This document shows, piece after piece, positions 8,549-17,367 of a stretch of DNA of 64,000 bases. Below the pieces are notes generated by a model. It was not told where the DNA came from. It worked only from the letters and a program-made list of their open reading frames with translations, and did not search any database. The stretch spans positions 2,976,001 through 3,040,000 of the forward strand of contig NZ_CP139986.1 of assembly GCF_034424175.1 (NCBI RefSeq), written 5' to 3'. The stretch is from Kluyvera intermedia. GTDB taxonomy: Bacteria; Pseudomonadota; Gammaproteobacteria; Enterobacterales; Enterobacteriaceae. The position numbers and the translations under genes were made by a program. The stretch's first letter is position 1. Each line of letters starts with the position of its first letter.

Positions 8549-9271
8549 TTACTGTTTTTTCAGCGCGTCGCTGACCATAGCATCAAATTGTTCGAAGGGG
8601 ACCCAGCCGGAAAGCATTTCGTTGCCGATAAGCGTTGCTGGAGTGCCCTGAATTCCTAGCTCTTGCGCCAGCGCGAGGCTCTTCTTCAGCGTCTGCATGC
8701 TCTGGTCATCCGGCTTGTTTACCGTCACTCCGGCTTTCTTTTTCGCCTCTGCAATGCTGGCATCATCGTGATAGCCCTTTTTTGCCATCAGGATATCGTT
8801 AAATTTCATAAATTGTTCCGGGTGTTCCCGCCAGATGGTCAGCGCGTCACGTGCGGACGTCACCGAACTTTCCGAACGGTACGGCAGGAATTTGAACTGC
8901 ACCGCCACATCAGGATATTTGGCGACGATCTTTTCCAGGTACGGATCAAATTTCTTGCAGTACGGACAGTTGTAGTCGGTAAACACCACCAGCGTCAGCC
9001 GCGGATGTGTTGCGCCAATACGCGGGGAGTTGGGATCGCGAAACAGAAAATCGGCGTTTTGTGCAATCACTTTGTCCAGCTGTTGCTGGTTGGCTTGCGC
9101 ATCCTGTTGATCAAGTTTTTCAGCTGCCGCCGCCAGGATTTCCGGGTGCTTTAGCAACGTCTCTTGTACCAATTCCTGCACGCGGGCTTCCTGTGCCGCC
9201 GTAAGGGCGGGCGCGGCTAACACCGGGGTACAAAGTGAAAACAAAATCAGGGTGAGTAGTGTCTTTTTCAT
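8549..9271 (-). CDS. scsC: ScsC, periplasmic DsbA-like thiol oxidoreductase
   Basis: A 240-residue secreted protein: signal peptide ending near 'VLAAPA', a charged helical linker (about residues 24-75) of the type that oligomerises ScsC in some species, then a DsbA-like thioredoxin domain with Cys102-Pro-Tyr-Cys105 ('DYNCPYC') and cis-proline in 'QGTPATLIG' (Thr210-Pro211). In the Salmonella and Proteus systems ScsC is kept reduced by ScsB and supports copper tolerance and protein disulfide repair. It starts six bases after the scsB stop, so they are one transcription unit. Confidence 0.88.
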   Translation of the reverse strand: MKKTLLTLILFSLCTPVLAAPALTAAQEARVQELVQETLLKHPEILAAAAEKLDQQDAQANQQQLDKVIAQNADFLFRDPNSPRIGATHPRLTLVVFTDYNCPYCKKFDPYLEKIVAKYPDVAVQFKFLPYRSESSVTSARDALTIWREHPEQFMKFNDILMAKKGYHDDASIAEAKKKAGVTVNKPDDQSMQTLKKSLALAQELGIQGTPATLIGNEMLSGWVPFEQFDAMVSDALKKQ

Positions 9272-9277
9272 AGTGAG

Positions 9278-11317
9278 TTAACCTTTAGCATTCTTTAGGG
9301 CAGTCAGGACGGTGTGCTGAGTCAGTAGCGGCGGTAATATTTCGCCGTCAGTCAGTGCGGGGCCATAAACCTGATTAAAAGGGATCGCGTAGCTGTGACG
9401 TTTTTGCAAAAACGCGGTGATAAGATCGGACGGTTTACTCCAGTCGCCGCGCAGGGCGACAACGTCAGGCTGGTTAAGCGCCGCAATGATCTCTGGTTGA
9501 TTTAACACCCGGTGCTCGTTCACCTTGCAGGTCACACACCAGTCGGCAGAGATATCAACGAACACCCGTTTGCCGTCCGCCAGCGCACGCGTGATGGCCT
9601 CTTCGCTGAGCGGTTGCCAGGCAATGTGCTGGCCGCTCTCGACGGTTGATGCCGCGGTATCATCATCCTGCACAACGCCGCGTATTTGGTATCCACCAAA
9701 GGCCGCAAGCGTAATCACCACCAGCCAGAATGCAGTTCCTGTGCGCTTTCCGGTACGGATAAACGCGATCAGCGCGATGACCGTCAACACCAGCGTCACC
9801 AGACTACTGAGCATGTTACCAAGGTGCTGATTAAGCAGTGTCGCCAACCATAGGCTGGAGGCCAGCATCATCAGGGCCAGAATCACTTTTAAGGTATTCA
9901 TCCAGCGGCCGGGACGCGGCAGCAGCTGCGCTGTTTTCGGGATCAGCGCGACAAACAGCCAGGGTAGCGCCATACCCAGTCCTAATAGCATGAAGATGAG
10001 CCACAATTCCCCAAGCGGAGCCGCCAGCGCGAAGGCCACGGCGGTGCCGAGGAACGGCGCGGAGCACGGGGTCGCTAATAGCGTGGCAAACACACCTTCG
10101 CAGAAGCTCCCCACCAGCCCATTTCCGCCAGCCGTTGCCATACGTCCGGTCATTGATGACGGCAACAACATCTCAAAAGCGCCGAACAGATTGAGGGCGA
10201 AGATAAAGGTGACGACAACCATCAGGCCGATAAACCACGGATTTTGGAACTGAATTCCCCATCCTAAGGATGCGCCGGTCAGTTTCAGTACGGTTATCAT
10301 CGCCGCTAACAGAGCAAACGAGGTCAGAATACCGGCGCTGGTGGCCAGAAAACGTAGCCGGATACGGGCACTGTCGGTACCGCAATGCAGCACCGAATTA
10401 AGCTTCATCCCCATCACCGGCAGGACGCACGGCATCAGGTTTAAGATAAGCCCGCCCAGCAGGGCAAACAGCAGCATTTGACCGACGTTGACCGGCGAGG
10501 TATCAGGCACGGGTGATGCCGTTTTATCAGCGCCAACCGTGAGCGTCGTTTGCTGCGCTTTACCGTGATTGGTGAGGACAAAGGAGAGTGTTTTCCCCGC
10601 CAGACTTGCAGGTTTTTCACCCCACTCATCGGTGACTGGCGCGGTGATAACCACCGTTTCCCCACGACTTTTGATCTGCGGATCGCCGGGGATGATGCCG
10701 CCTTCCAGCGGATCAAAGTAAATCTGCGCGTCGCGCCACTCGCCCGCCGTGGTGCCGGTCAGCACCAGATTACTGCCGACAAGGTGCGCCGACAGATCGT
10801 CGGAAATGCCGCTATCAGCCGGGATGGCACGCATTGCCTGCTCAAACGCATCCTGGAAACCGCTATCCACCGGCTGATTGAAATCCAGATGCAGCGGGTA
10901 ATCCGTCAACAGACAGACGTTGCTACAGGTGGACAGCGTCAACGTCCCTTCAAGGACATCGCCCGGGTTCCCGGTGATAATCATCGGGATGACCACTTTT
11001 TTATGGTAGCCCTGAGTGGTCAGCCCTGAAATCTCAAACCGCGAGGGAACCGGCCAGTACCACTGCGCCTTCTCACCATTTTTCCAGGTAATTTCCGGCG
11101 CAACACCGCCTTCTCCCGGCGAGCGCCAGTAGGTTTTCCATCCCGATTGCAGCTCAACGGTGAGTAGCCCATAGAGATGATTCTGACTCTTTTCCGCCTG
11201 GAAGCGTATCCGGGCGTGATCGTTTTGCGGGGCGGTCAGCCACTCGCTATCTGCCGCATGAGCCACGCTCATGCACGACAGCAACAGGAGGACGAATCCC
11301 CTGAAGATTTTCAACAT
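9278..11317 (-). CDS. scsB: ScsB, DsbD-like transmembrane thiol reductase
   Basis: A 679-residue protein laid out like DsbD: signal peptide, a periplasmic N-terminal domain (to about residue 270) with a Cys pair in 'LSTCSNVCLLTDY', an eight-helix membrane domain with cysteines in 'LMPCVLPV' and 'ATPCSAPF', and a C-terminal thioredoxin domain with Cys594-Val-Thr-Cys597 ('ADWCVTC'). It passes electrons from cytoplasmic thioredoxin across the membrane to periplasmic partners, here ScsC and probably the DsbG-like protein. GGAG lies seven bases before the ATG. Confidence 0.9.
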   Translation of the reverse strand: MLKIFRGFVLLLLSCMSVAHAADSEWLTAPQNDHARIRFQAEKSQNHLYGLLTVELQSGWKTYWRSPGEGGVAPEITWKNGEKAQWYWPVPSRFEISGLTTQGYHKKVVIPMIITGNPGDVLEGTLTLSTCSNVCLLTDYPLHLDFNQPVDSGFQDAFEQAMRAIPADSGISDDLSAHLVGSNLVLTGTTAGEWRDAQIYFDPLEGGIIPGDPQIKSRGETVVITAPVTDEWGEKPASLAGKTLSFVLTNHGKAQQTTLTVGADKTASPVPDTSPVNVGQMLLFALLGGLILNLMPCVLPVMGMKLNSVLHCGTDSARIRLRFLATSAGILTSFALLAAMITVLKLTGASLGWGIQFQNPWFIGLMVVVTFIFALNLFGAFEMLLPSSMTGRMATAGGNGLVGSFCEGVFATLLATPCSAPFLGTAVAFALAAPLGELWLIFMLLGLGMALPWLFVALIPKTAQLLPRPGRWMNTLKVILALMMLASSLWLATLLNQHLGNMLSSLVTLVLTVIALIAFIRTGKRTGTAFWLVVITLAAFGGYQIRGVVQDDDTAASTVESGQHIAWQPLSEEAITRALADGKRVFVDISADWCVTCKVNEHRVLNQPEIIAALNQPDVVALRGDWSKPSDLITAFLQKRHSYAIPFNQVYGPALTDGEILPPLLTQHTVLTALKNAKG

Positions 11318-11364
11318 TTGTTTTCTCCGTAAATTGAATAATAAATCGTACTAACGACGATTAT

Positions 11365-11727
11365 TCATTCACGGAAGACGCAGTTTTTGAGATGGATGCG
11401 AAGCGTGGGTGGCCTGACGGGGGTATCCCGAAAGACGAAAGTACGTACCGCCGTCAGCAGTTGCAGCAGAGCCAGAAAGAGAATAACGGCGGGCAGCGCG
11501 CCATCAAAGAAGACGGGTTGCGCACAGAGCAGTGAATTGGCGCTGAGCTGACACGGTGACGGGCCAACCGGCGCGTCATCGGGTGCTGGGGAAGAGAGAA
11601 TCTGAACCGGGCTGGCAGCTTCTTGTAAAAAATGGTGCAGATAGACCGTCCGCTGAGCCAGGCAGATAACCATAGCAAAGCAGGCCAGTATCAAAAACCA
11701 TTTCGCGAGAAGCTGACGATTACGCAT
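11365..11727 (-). CDS. scsA: ScsA-like small membrane protein
   Basis: A 120-residue protein with two predicted membrane helices (about residues 11-30 and 78-98) around a short periplasmic loop that contains 'PSPCQL' and 'LLCAQP', a Cys pair. Size, topology and position directly before scsB match ScsA, the first gene of the copper-sensitivity-suppressor locus. Its biochemical role is not established. The 47-base gap to scsB has no terminator. The ATG at 11727 faces a 36-bp palindrome centred about 60 bases upstream. Confidence 0.7.
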   Translation of the reverse strand: MRNRQLLAKWFLILACFAMVICLAQRTVYLHHFLQEAASPVQILSSPAPDDAPVGPSPCQLSANSLLCAQPVFFDGALPAVILFLALLQLLTAVRTFVFRDTPVRPPTLRIHLKNCVFRE

Positions 11728-11768
11728 AATTTACCAGACGATTCAGAACAGCCGAATCATAAACAATA

Positions 11769-11804
11769 CAAATCATTGTGCAAGTCTTTGCATGTAATGA
11801 TTTG
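11769..11804. promoter_or_regulatory. 36-bp nested palindrome, candidate operator for scsA and the divergent barrel gene
   Basis: Outer arms CAAATCATT (11769-11777) and AATGATTTG (11796-11804) are perfect inverted complements, and inner arms TGCAA (11779-11783) and TTGCA (11788-11792) are too, around GTCT. It lies 42 bases from the scsA ATG and 77 from the barrel-gene ATG. No known regulator is assigned. Confidence 0.5.
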
Positions 11805-11881
11805 TCTGCACGCATCGTGTGGAGAGAGCGTCGGCTTGAATCTATAGTTAGAGCATCTCCCACTTTGAGGCTGCACCTCCG

Positions 11882-12835
11882 ATGATTGCAGCAATGCCCC
11901 GCCTCACCTGTCTGATTGCCGCCGCGTTAACGTTCAGCCTTGATGCCTGGGCGGCGGACGGCCATCGCATTAAACAACGCGCAGATGCCGTAATGACATT
12001 GATGAGCTTTATGATTGTGCCGGATATTACCGCCAGCGATCTGAATATTGGCTCCGGTACGGATGATAAAAGCGAGCTGGCGATCACCCAGTTTGGCGGC
12101 GGCGCGACAATGGGCGAATCCTTCCCGCTGTATCTGGAGGGGGCGTTGGGGTATAGCCGCTACGATCCGCAATTTGTGATAAGCGATGGTGACCAGAGCC
12201 GACGTATTCCGACCAAGTGGAACAGCCTGACGACCACCGGCGGTATTGGTTGGGACTTTAGCCTTCACCGTGACCGCTGGGGCGGTAATCTGGTGCTGCG
12301 GCCTATCGCTAACGTCATGCTGGGTACGATGGCCAGCGACCTACGCATCGGGGCATGGGCGCTGGAACGGCATAAGAATGCCGACTACGACTTTCTTGAT
12401 GGCGGTAGACTCAACGCCTATGGGCTGGGAGGGTCGTTGATGCTCGATTATGAGCTGCTGTCTAAAAGTCAGGATATTGATATTGAGCTACGGTATACCG
12501 GCATGAGCCTGCAAACCTTCGGCAATACCTCAAGCGCCGTGGCCGGTAGCGCGACCGCGCAAAACCTGGGGCTGTATCTGCGCCGCCGAGCGCCAATTTT
12601 TGACTGGACGCTCTTAAAAAGCCCGGTGCGCTATGTGCTGGAGGGCGCGCATACCGAATATCTTGGCGATCAGCGCGGTAAACTCGGCTTCGACAGTCTG
12701 AGCTCGGTGGGCATGGGGATTGAAATGGACAGCAGCAAGTATCCGGTGTTTATCACTCGTACACGCCTGGTGGCGCGCTATATGTTTGGCAACAGCACCA
12801 GCGGGTATGGCGTGGGGTTAGCGATGAGCTTTTGA
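11882..12835 (+). CDS. solitary outer-membrane beta-barrel (autotransporter-like barrel) protein
   Basis: A 317-residue secreted protein with a signal peptide ending near 'LDAWAAD'. The rest is alternating beta-strand sequence ('LYLEGALGYSRYDPQF', 'GYGVGLAMSF') and ends in the C-terminal aromatic (Phe) expected of outer-membrane barrels. It fits the 'solitary autotransporter-like barrel' (Omp_AT) type: a barrel without a passenger. Function is unknown. GAGG at 11867-11870 is 11 bases before the ATG at 11882; a second ATG at 11894 would shorten it by four residues. It diverges from scsA and may share the palindrome between them. It has no partner downstream, only REP sequences. Confidence 0.7.
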   Translation: MIAAMPRLTCLIAAALTFSLDAWAADGHRIKQRADAVMTLMSFMIVPDITASDLNIGSGTDDKSELAITQFGGGATMGESFPLYLEGALGYSRYDPQFVISDGDQSRRIPTKWNSLTTTGGIGWDFSLHRDRWGGNLVLRPIANVMLGTMASDLRIGAWALERHKNADYDFLDGGRLNAYGLGGSLMLDYELLSKSQDIDIELRYTGMSLQTFGNTSSAVAGSATAQNLGLYLRRRAPIFDWTLLKSPVRYVLEGAHTEYLGDQRGKLGFDSLSSVGMGIEMDSSKYPVFITRTRLVARYMFGNSTSGYGVGLAMSF

Positions 12836-12856
12836 AATACCGGCAGCGAGGTGGGT

Positions 12857-12987
12857 TGCCGGATGGCGGCGTAAACGCCTTATCCGGCCTACGTCTACGA
12901 CAATTTTATGTAGCCCGGGCAAGGCGCTAGCCGCCCCCGGGGAAGTTCGGTGCGAACCCCGGCGGCGCTGCGCTTGGCCGGGCTACA
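12857..12987. repeat. REP unit followed by a second, GC-rich inverted repeat
   Basis: 12857-12892 is a REP (TGCCGGATGGCGGCG to TTATCCGGCCTAC). 12909-12987 is a different element with end arms TGTAGCCCGG and CCGGGCTACA and an inner CCCCGGGGAAG/GAACCCCGG dyad. They fill the gap between the barrel gene and the 3' end of ansP. Confidence 0.85.
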
Positions 12988-12991
12988 GGGT

Positions 12992-14434
12992 TTACGGCGC
13001 GGTGCTCTGAATTTCGGCGACGCGTTTACGTACGCCATACCAGCCAGCCACCAGCAGGATGGCAATCAGCGGTAACGAACCGATGGTGAAGGTGCCGTTC
13101 GGGTAATCAAAGGCCATCAGCACCAGCACGCTCAGTAAGAACAGCAGCGTCAGCCACGAAGTAAACGGCGCGCCCGGCAGCTTGAAGCTGACGTCGGCAG
13201 CCTGTCCGGCTTTGATAGCCTTGCGCAAACGCAGCTGGCAAACCATGATAAATGCCCAGGATGCAATAATCCCCAGCGACGCAAAGTTGAGAACAATTTC
13301 AAACACCTGCGCAGGCACCAGATAGTTGAGGAACACCCCAACCACATACACCACCAGCGTCGCCATGATCCCCGCGTACGGGACGTGCTGACGGCTCATC
13401 TTACTCATGAATTTCGGTGCGGAACCGCCCATCGCCATGGATCGTAAAATACGGCCAGTGCAATAGAGCCCCGAGTTCAGGCTGGAGAGCGCCGCAGTCA
13501 GTACCACGATATTCATAATGCTACCGATATACGGCATGCCCAGCTTCGAGAAGAAGGTGACAAACGGGCTCTGCCCTGCCTGGTAAGCATTCCACGGCAG
13601 CAGCAGTACCAGCAGTACCACGGAGCCCACGTAGAACAGGCCAATACGCCAGATAACGCTATTAATCGCTTTTGGCACCATAGTCTGCGGATCTTTACAT
13701 TCCCCCGCCGCCGTGCCGACCAGTTCGATAGAAGCAAAAGCAAAGACCACGCCCTGAACCAGCACCAGCGCAGGCAGCAGGCCGTGCGGGAAGAAACCGC
13801 CGTTATCGGTGATCAGGTGAAAACCGGTGGCGTTACCATCCAGCGGTTTGCCGCTGCCCAGATAGACCGTCCCGACCACGAGGAAGACAACAATCGCCAG
13901 CACCTTGATAAGCGCAAACCAGAACTCCATTTCGGCAAACCATTTCACGCCGATCATGTTCATGGTGCCGACAATCGCCAGCGCCCCTAGCGCAAACACC
14001 CACTGTGGTACATCGCCAAAGGCGCCCCAGTAGTGCATATACAGCGCCACGGCGGTGATATCCACGATCCCGGTCATCGCCCAGTTGATGAAATACATCC
14101 AGCCCGCCACGTAGGCGGCTTTTTCACCGAGGAATTCACGTGCATAGGAGACAAAGCTGCCGCTGGAAGGCCGGTGTAAAACCAGCTCGCCAAGCGCGCG
14201 GAGGATAAAGAAGGAGAAGATACCGCAGACCAGATAGACCAGCGCCAGCGCCGGACCCGCCATCTGTAAGCGCGCACCGGCGCCTAAGAACAGCCCGGTA
14301 CCAATAGCGCCACCAATGGCAATCATCTGTACCTGTCTGTTGCCCATCGCTTTGTGGTAACCCGATTCATGAGAGTTAAGCCAGCGTCGTTTAGCCGCGT
14401 GTTGCTCCGAGGCTTGTGTGTTTTGTGTTTCCAT
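12992..14434 (-). CDS. ansP: L-asparagine permease AnsP
   Basis: A 480-residue amino acid-polyamine-organocation family permease with twelve hydrophobic segments and the signature 'IAIGGAIGTGLFLGAG' in the first helix. The sequence matches E. coli AnsP closely throughout, from 'QHAAKRRWLNSHESGYHKAMGNRQVQ' at the N-terminus (shorter core: AAKRRWLN, YHKAMGNRQVQ) to 'RKRVAEI' at the end. It imports asparagine by proton symport. In E. coli ansP lies far from the core block seen on the right of this window, so its place here is part of the accessory half. AGGG lies five bases before the ATG. It is transcribed alone. Confidence 0.92.
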   Translation of the reverse strand: METQNTQASEQHAAKRRWLNSHESGYHKAMGNRQVQMIAIGGAIGTGLFLGAGARLQMAGPALALVYLVCGIFSFFILRALGELVLHRPSSGSFVSYAREFLGEKAAYVAGWMYFINWAMTGIVDITAVALYMHYWGAFGDVPQWVFALGALAIVGTMNMIGVKWFAEMEFWFALIKVLAIVVFLVVGTVYLGSGKPLDGNATGFHLITDNGGFFPHGLLPALVLVQGVVFAFASIELVGTAAGECKDPQTMVPKAINSVIWRIGLFYVGSVVLLVLLLPWNAYQAGQSPFVTFFSKLGMPYIGSIMNIVVLTAALSSLNSGLYCTGRILRSMAMGGSAPKFMSKMSRQHVPYAGIMATLVVYVVGVFLNYLVPAQVFEIVLNFASLGIIASWAFIMVCQLRLRKAIKAGQAADVSFKLPGAPFTSWLTLLFLLSVLVLMAFDYPNGTFTIGSLPLIAILLVAGWYGVRKRVAEIQSTAP

Positions 14435-14672
14435 CGTTTCCCTGTTACCTGTCTGTTTAAAGGAAGACTTCCGGTTTCGCGAATCGAACGACGGTCCGCG
14501 ACAACGTAGGCCATTTTTCCCGTCATTCTATGTAGGGATAAAATCGCCGCGAAGCATCCTACCTGCAATTAATAAACGGTGCAAAACATACGCTGATGAT
14601 GCCGGGGTAACGCACGGAAAACGCATCACAAAAGGCCACCTGCTACCCCGGTTTCGGGGAAGGACAACAGGC
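14435..14672. other. ansP upstream region, no gene seen
   Basis: This stretch carries the ansP promoter side (minus strand) and short dyads such as GGTTTCGGGG and CTACCCCGG. I see no coding sequence, RNA gene or recognisable operator that I can support. Confidence 0.5.
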
Positions 14673-14673
14673 A

Positions 14674-14701
14674 TAAAAAAACGGCGCCCGAATGGACGCC
14701 G
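14674..14701 (-). terminator. rho-independent terminator of the 14784-15377 gene
   Basis: On the minus strand, stem CGGCG/CGCCG (14697-14701 with 14682-14686) is followed by seven T residues. Confidence 0.75.
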
Positions 14702-14783
14702 CTAAAATAATCTTATACTGCTGGTGTTTACCGCTATGTATTAACAAAAAGGGCTATATTGCCTGGGGAAATTAATTTCCTGT

Positions 14784-15377
14784 TCAGGCCGTTTGTTTGA
14801 CGTGTAATAAATTGACCGTCGCGGCGAGGCACAGGATATAACCAAACAGCTCGACGCCCTCTTCCACCATATTTTTGACAACCCGGACGTAGCCATCCTG
14901 CAAAATATCGTGCCACAGAACAGACATGCCAAACAGTCGAGAGAAAATAAGTACCGTCGCAAGACCCGCAACCATCAGGCCATAGGAAGGCGTGCGGGCA
15001 TAATCCGCCAATTGTTTAGCGACCAATGCGGGGTTTCGGAGCGCGTAAACGATCGTCACAATACTGCTCAGCAGCGCGAACCATACCCAACTACCGTGAT
15101 GAAGCAGGTCGAAAACACCGTCTAACTCGCGAATAAGCATGGCGAGGAAAAACCCAGCAATCAATACGTTACATTGTCTTTGAACACTGTTTTTTCGTGC
15201 CCGGATCAGGTGGATCAGCACGATAAGCAAGAGGATAGATTCTTGTACAATCTCAGTCAGTGAGACTTCAGACAAACCATTTTTGATGATATTGACATCA
15301 ACATGCAGACAAAGCACAGCAGCAACGACCGCCAGAACCAAAAATATGATGCGCAAAAGAAGCTTAATTAATAGCAT
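14784..15377 (-). CDS. unrecognised integral membrane protein
   Basis: A 197-residue protein I do not recognise. Five or six hydrophobic segments are visible: 'LLLRIIFLVLAVVAAVLC' at the start, 'SILLLIVLIHLI', 'NVLIAGFFLAMLI', 'WVWFALLSSIVTIVYAL', 'YGLMVAGLATVLIFSRLF' and a last one near 'ELFGYILCLAATV'. Charged loops contain 'RELDGVFDLLHHGSW' and 'EEGVELFGY', with acidic residues near membrane edges. I start it at the ATG at 15377; a GTG at 15386 would add three residues. No strong ribosome site is visible. It stands alone, with its own terminator downstream, between ansP and a TolC-family gene. Confidence 0.6.
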   Translation of the reverse strand: MLLIKLLLRIIFLVLAVVAAVLCLHVDVNIIKNGLSEVSLTEIVQESILLLIVLIHLIRARKNSVQRQCNVLIAGFFLAMLIRELDGVFDLLHHGSWVWFALLSSIVTIVYALRNPALVAKQLADYARTPSYGLMVAGLATVLIFSRLFGMSVLWHDILQDGYVRVVKNMVEEGVELFGYILCLAATVNLLHVKQTA

Positions 15378-15585
15378 AAATATCACTAGTTTTTATTAAA
15401 AGAGTATTTTACATCACCACAACTTATTAAACTTATCGTTATGTGCCGCAATGCTTTTAATAACCGTCGTTTTCGTGCCAGGCGTTGAGCTAATTTTCGG
15501 GATGGGGATTGTCGACGAAATACACAGATTTGGCGGTGAGAAAGGCAATAAAAACGGGGATTACAGCAGGTTAAGTCTAGCATTT

Positions 15586-15608
15586 GGGGGCACTGCGAGA
15601 GTGCCCCC
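15586..15608. terminator. strong hairpin after the TolC-family gene
   Basis: Perfect 9-bp stem GGGGGCACT / AGTGCCCCC with loop GCGAG, directly beyond the TolC-family stop (minus strand). No T-run follows, so it may stop RNA decay or act as a rho-assisted terminator rather than a classical one. Confidence 0.5.
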
Positions 15609-15616
15609 GCGCACTA

Positions 15617-16969
15617 TTATTTCAGTTCTGGTAATTCAGCGTGAGCCGTTTGCTGCACTTCTACCGGCTGAGCCGCAGACGGTGCCTGAATGTTAAGCTG
15701 CTTTAACAAATCACCGATCCGTGCGTTGATGCGGTAAGTGGTAAACATCTCCGTAAACTGCATTTCGACATAACGGCGCTGGGCATTGAATACTTCGTTT
15801 TCGCTGTCCAGCATATCCAGCAGGCTACGCTCGCCAATGCTGAACTGCTCCTGGTATGCGGTGCGTACCACGGCGCTGCGATCGGCGTAATCTTTGGCAA
15901 TAGGAACCTGCTGTTTGGCGTTCTGCCAGGCGTTCCACGACAGACGCAGCTCTTCATCCAGTTGGCGAAGGGCGTTGCGTTTCACATCCTGCGCTTCCTG
16001 CATTTTATAGGCATAGGATGACAACTGGGCTTTATCACTGCCGCCGTTGAACAGGTTGTAGTTCATTCTCACCATGGCCTGCCATTCCTGATCGTGCCCA
16101 CGGGTGCCATCGACGTTGTTATCCATTCGGCGTCCCAGGTCGAGATCGACGCTCGGATAGAAGCGTGATTTGGCCGCTTCATACTGCTGTCGAGTGGCTT
16201 CAACGTCGAAGTCTGCCTGTTTAAGCAGCGGGCTGTTTTCCAGCATCTGCTTACGCGCGTCGCCCACCGACGCCGGAATATGAGTAGTCAGCGGCATTGA
16301 CAGGCCGTCCGCCTCTTTTCCCACCACGCTGTAGTAGTTCGCCTGGGCATCCTGCAAGTTAGTTTGTTCGGTCAGCAGATTGTTTCTGGCCTGAGCCAGG
16401 CGCGCCTGCGCTTGTTCATAATCCGCTTTACGTCCTACGCCCTGTTCGGTACGCAGGCGAATCTGGTCGAATACTCGCTCATGGCTTTTCAGGTTATCTT
16501 CCGCCAACTTCACCATCCGCTGGCGCATCAGCACATCCAGGTAACTCTGAATCGCATTGAGCGCGGTCACTTCACTGGTATTTAACACCGAGTATGCGCG
16601 GGAGTTAACCGTCGCCTTTTGGCGGGACACCTCACTGGTGGTGGCAAATCCATTGAAGACATTTTGACGCAGGTTGATGGAAGATTCGCTGCGGTGCAGA
16701 TTACGACGGTGATCGTCAGCTGCACGCGTGCTGGCGTTGTCGGTCTGTTCCCAGCCGGTACCGGCCGACAAATCTAAGGTCGGTAAATAGCCCCCTTTCG
16801 CCGCACGCAGATCTTCATCAGCGGAATAGCGACTGTTGACTGAAGCACTGACCTGCGGGTGCCATAGCAAACTGTCTTTGACGGCTTGTTCAAGCGACGC
16901 GGCATTTGCCGCCTGAGAGAACAGTAATGGTAATGAAATGCCGGTCAGTGCCAGAATATGTTTGCTCAT
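15617..16969 (-). CDS. TolC-family outer-membrane protein of a type I secretion system
   Basis: A 450-residue TolC-fold protein: signal peptide ending 'AANAAS', then two repeated coiled-coil/beta units, each with the family pattern (LEQAVKDSLLWHPQV at the first repeat, 'ENSPLLKQADFDVEATRQQYEAAKSRFYPSVDLD' at the second; key parts NSPLLKQAD and FYPSVDL). It would form the outer-membrane channel for a type I exporter. Its proper partners are missing: upstream on the same strand only the last 70 codons of an HlyD-type adaptor remain before an IS1. The gene itself looks intact. AGGA lies seven bases before the ATG. It could still work with another ABC/adaptor pair, or be a stranded remnant. Confidence 0.88.
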   Translation of the reverse strand: MSKHILALTGISLPLLFSQAANAASLEQAVKDSLLWHPQVSASVNSRYSADEDLRAAKGGYLPTLDLSAGTGWEQTDNASTRAADDHRRNLHRSESSINLRQNVFNGFATTSEVSRQKATVNSRAYSVLNTSEVTALNAIQSYLDVLMRQRMVKLAEDNLKSHERVFDQIRLRTEQGVGRKADYEQAQARLAQARNNLLTEQTNLQDAQANYYSVVGKEADGLSMPLTTHIPASVGDARKQMLENSPLLKQADFDVEATRQQYEAAKSRFYPSVDLDLGRRMDNNVDGTRGHDQEWQAMVRMNYNLFNGGSDKAQLSSYAYKMQEAQDVKRNALRQLDEELRLSWNAWQNAKQQVPIAKDYADRSAVVRTAYQEQFSIGERSLLDMLDSENEVFNAQRRYVEMQFTEMFTTYRINARIGDLLKQLNIQAPSAAQPVEVQQTAHAELPELK

Positions 16970-17097
16970 AATTTCGTCCTTTAATTAATTTCCCTAACTG
17001 CCTGGTGTTAGCTTTGCGCCCTGAATAGAGAGAAAAACTAAATCTTTATTTTTTCGGGTGCCTGATTTAAAAATCCGGGTGATTAGCCCTACGATTT

Positions 17098-17312
17098 TTA
17101 CCGCTCGCGAAGTGCTTCCGCTTTAGCTCGTAAGATCGGTTTTAACAGATAACTGAGAACGGTCTTTTGCCCGGTCATAATATCGACAGAAACCGTCATC
17201 CCAGGGATAATCAACAGCGGTTTATCTTCACTGCCTAAATAATTACGATCCGTTCTTAAGCGAATTTGGTAAAAGCTGCGGCCTTCTTTATCGGTGATCG
17301 TATCAGCACTAA
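17098..17312 (-). pseudogene. C-terminal fragment of an HlyD-family type I secretion adaptor
   Basis: Reading the minus strand from the IS1 edge gives 70 in-frame codons and a TAA at 17098-17100. They encode the typical C-terminal end of HlyD/LapC-like adaptors: 'YQIRLRTDRNYLG', 'IIPGMTVSVDIMTGQKTVL', then 'YLLKPILRAKAEALRER'. Family members have about 390-440 residues, so over 80% of the gene is gone, cut at the IS1 terminus. It lies 128 bases upstream of the TolC-family gene on the same strand, the usual order in type I secretion operons. Confidence 0.88.
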
Positions 17313-17367
17313 GGTGATGCTGCCAACTTACTGATTTAGTGTATGATGGTGTTTTTGAGGTGCTCCA

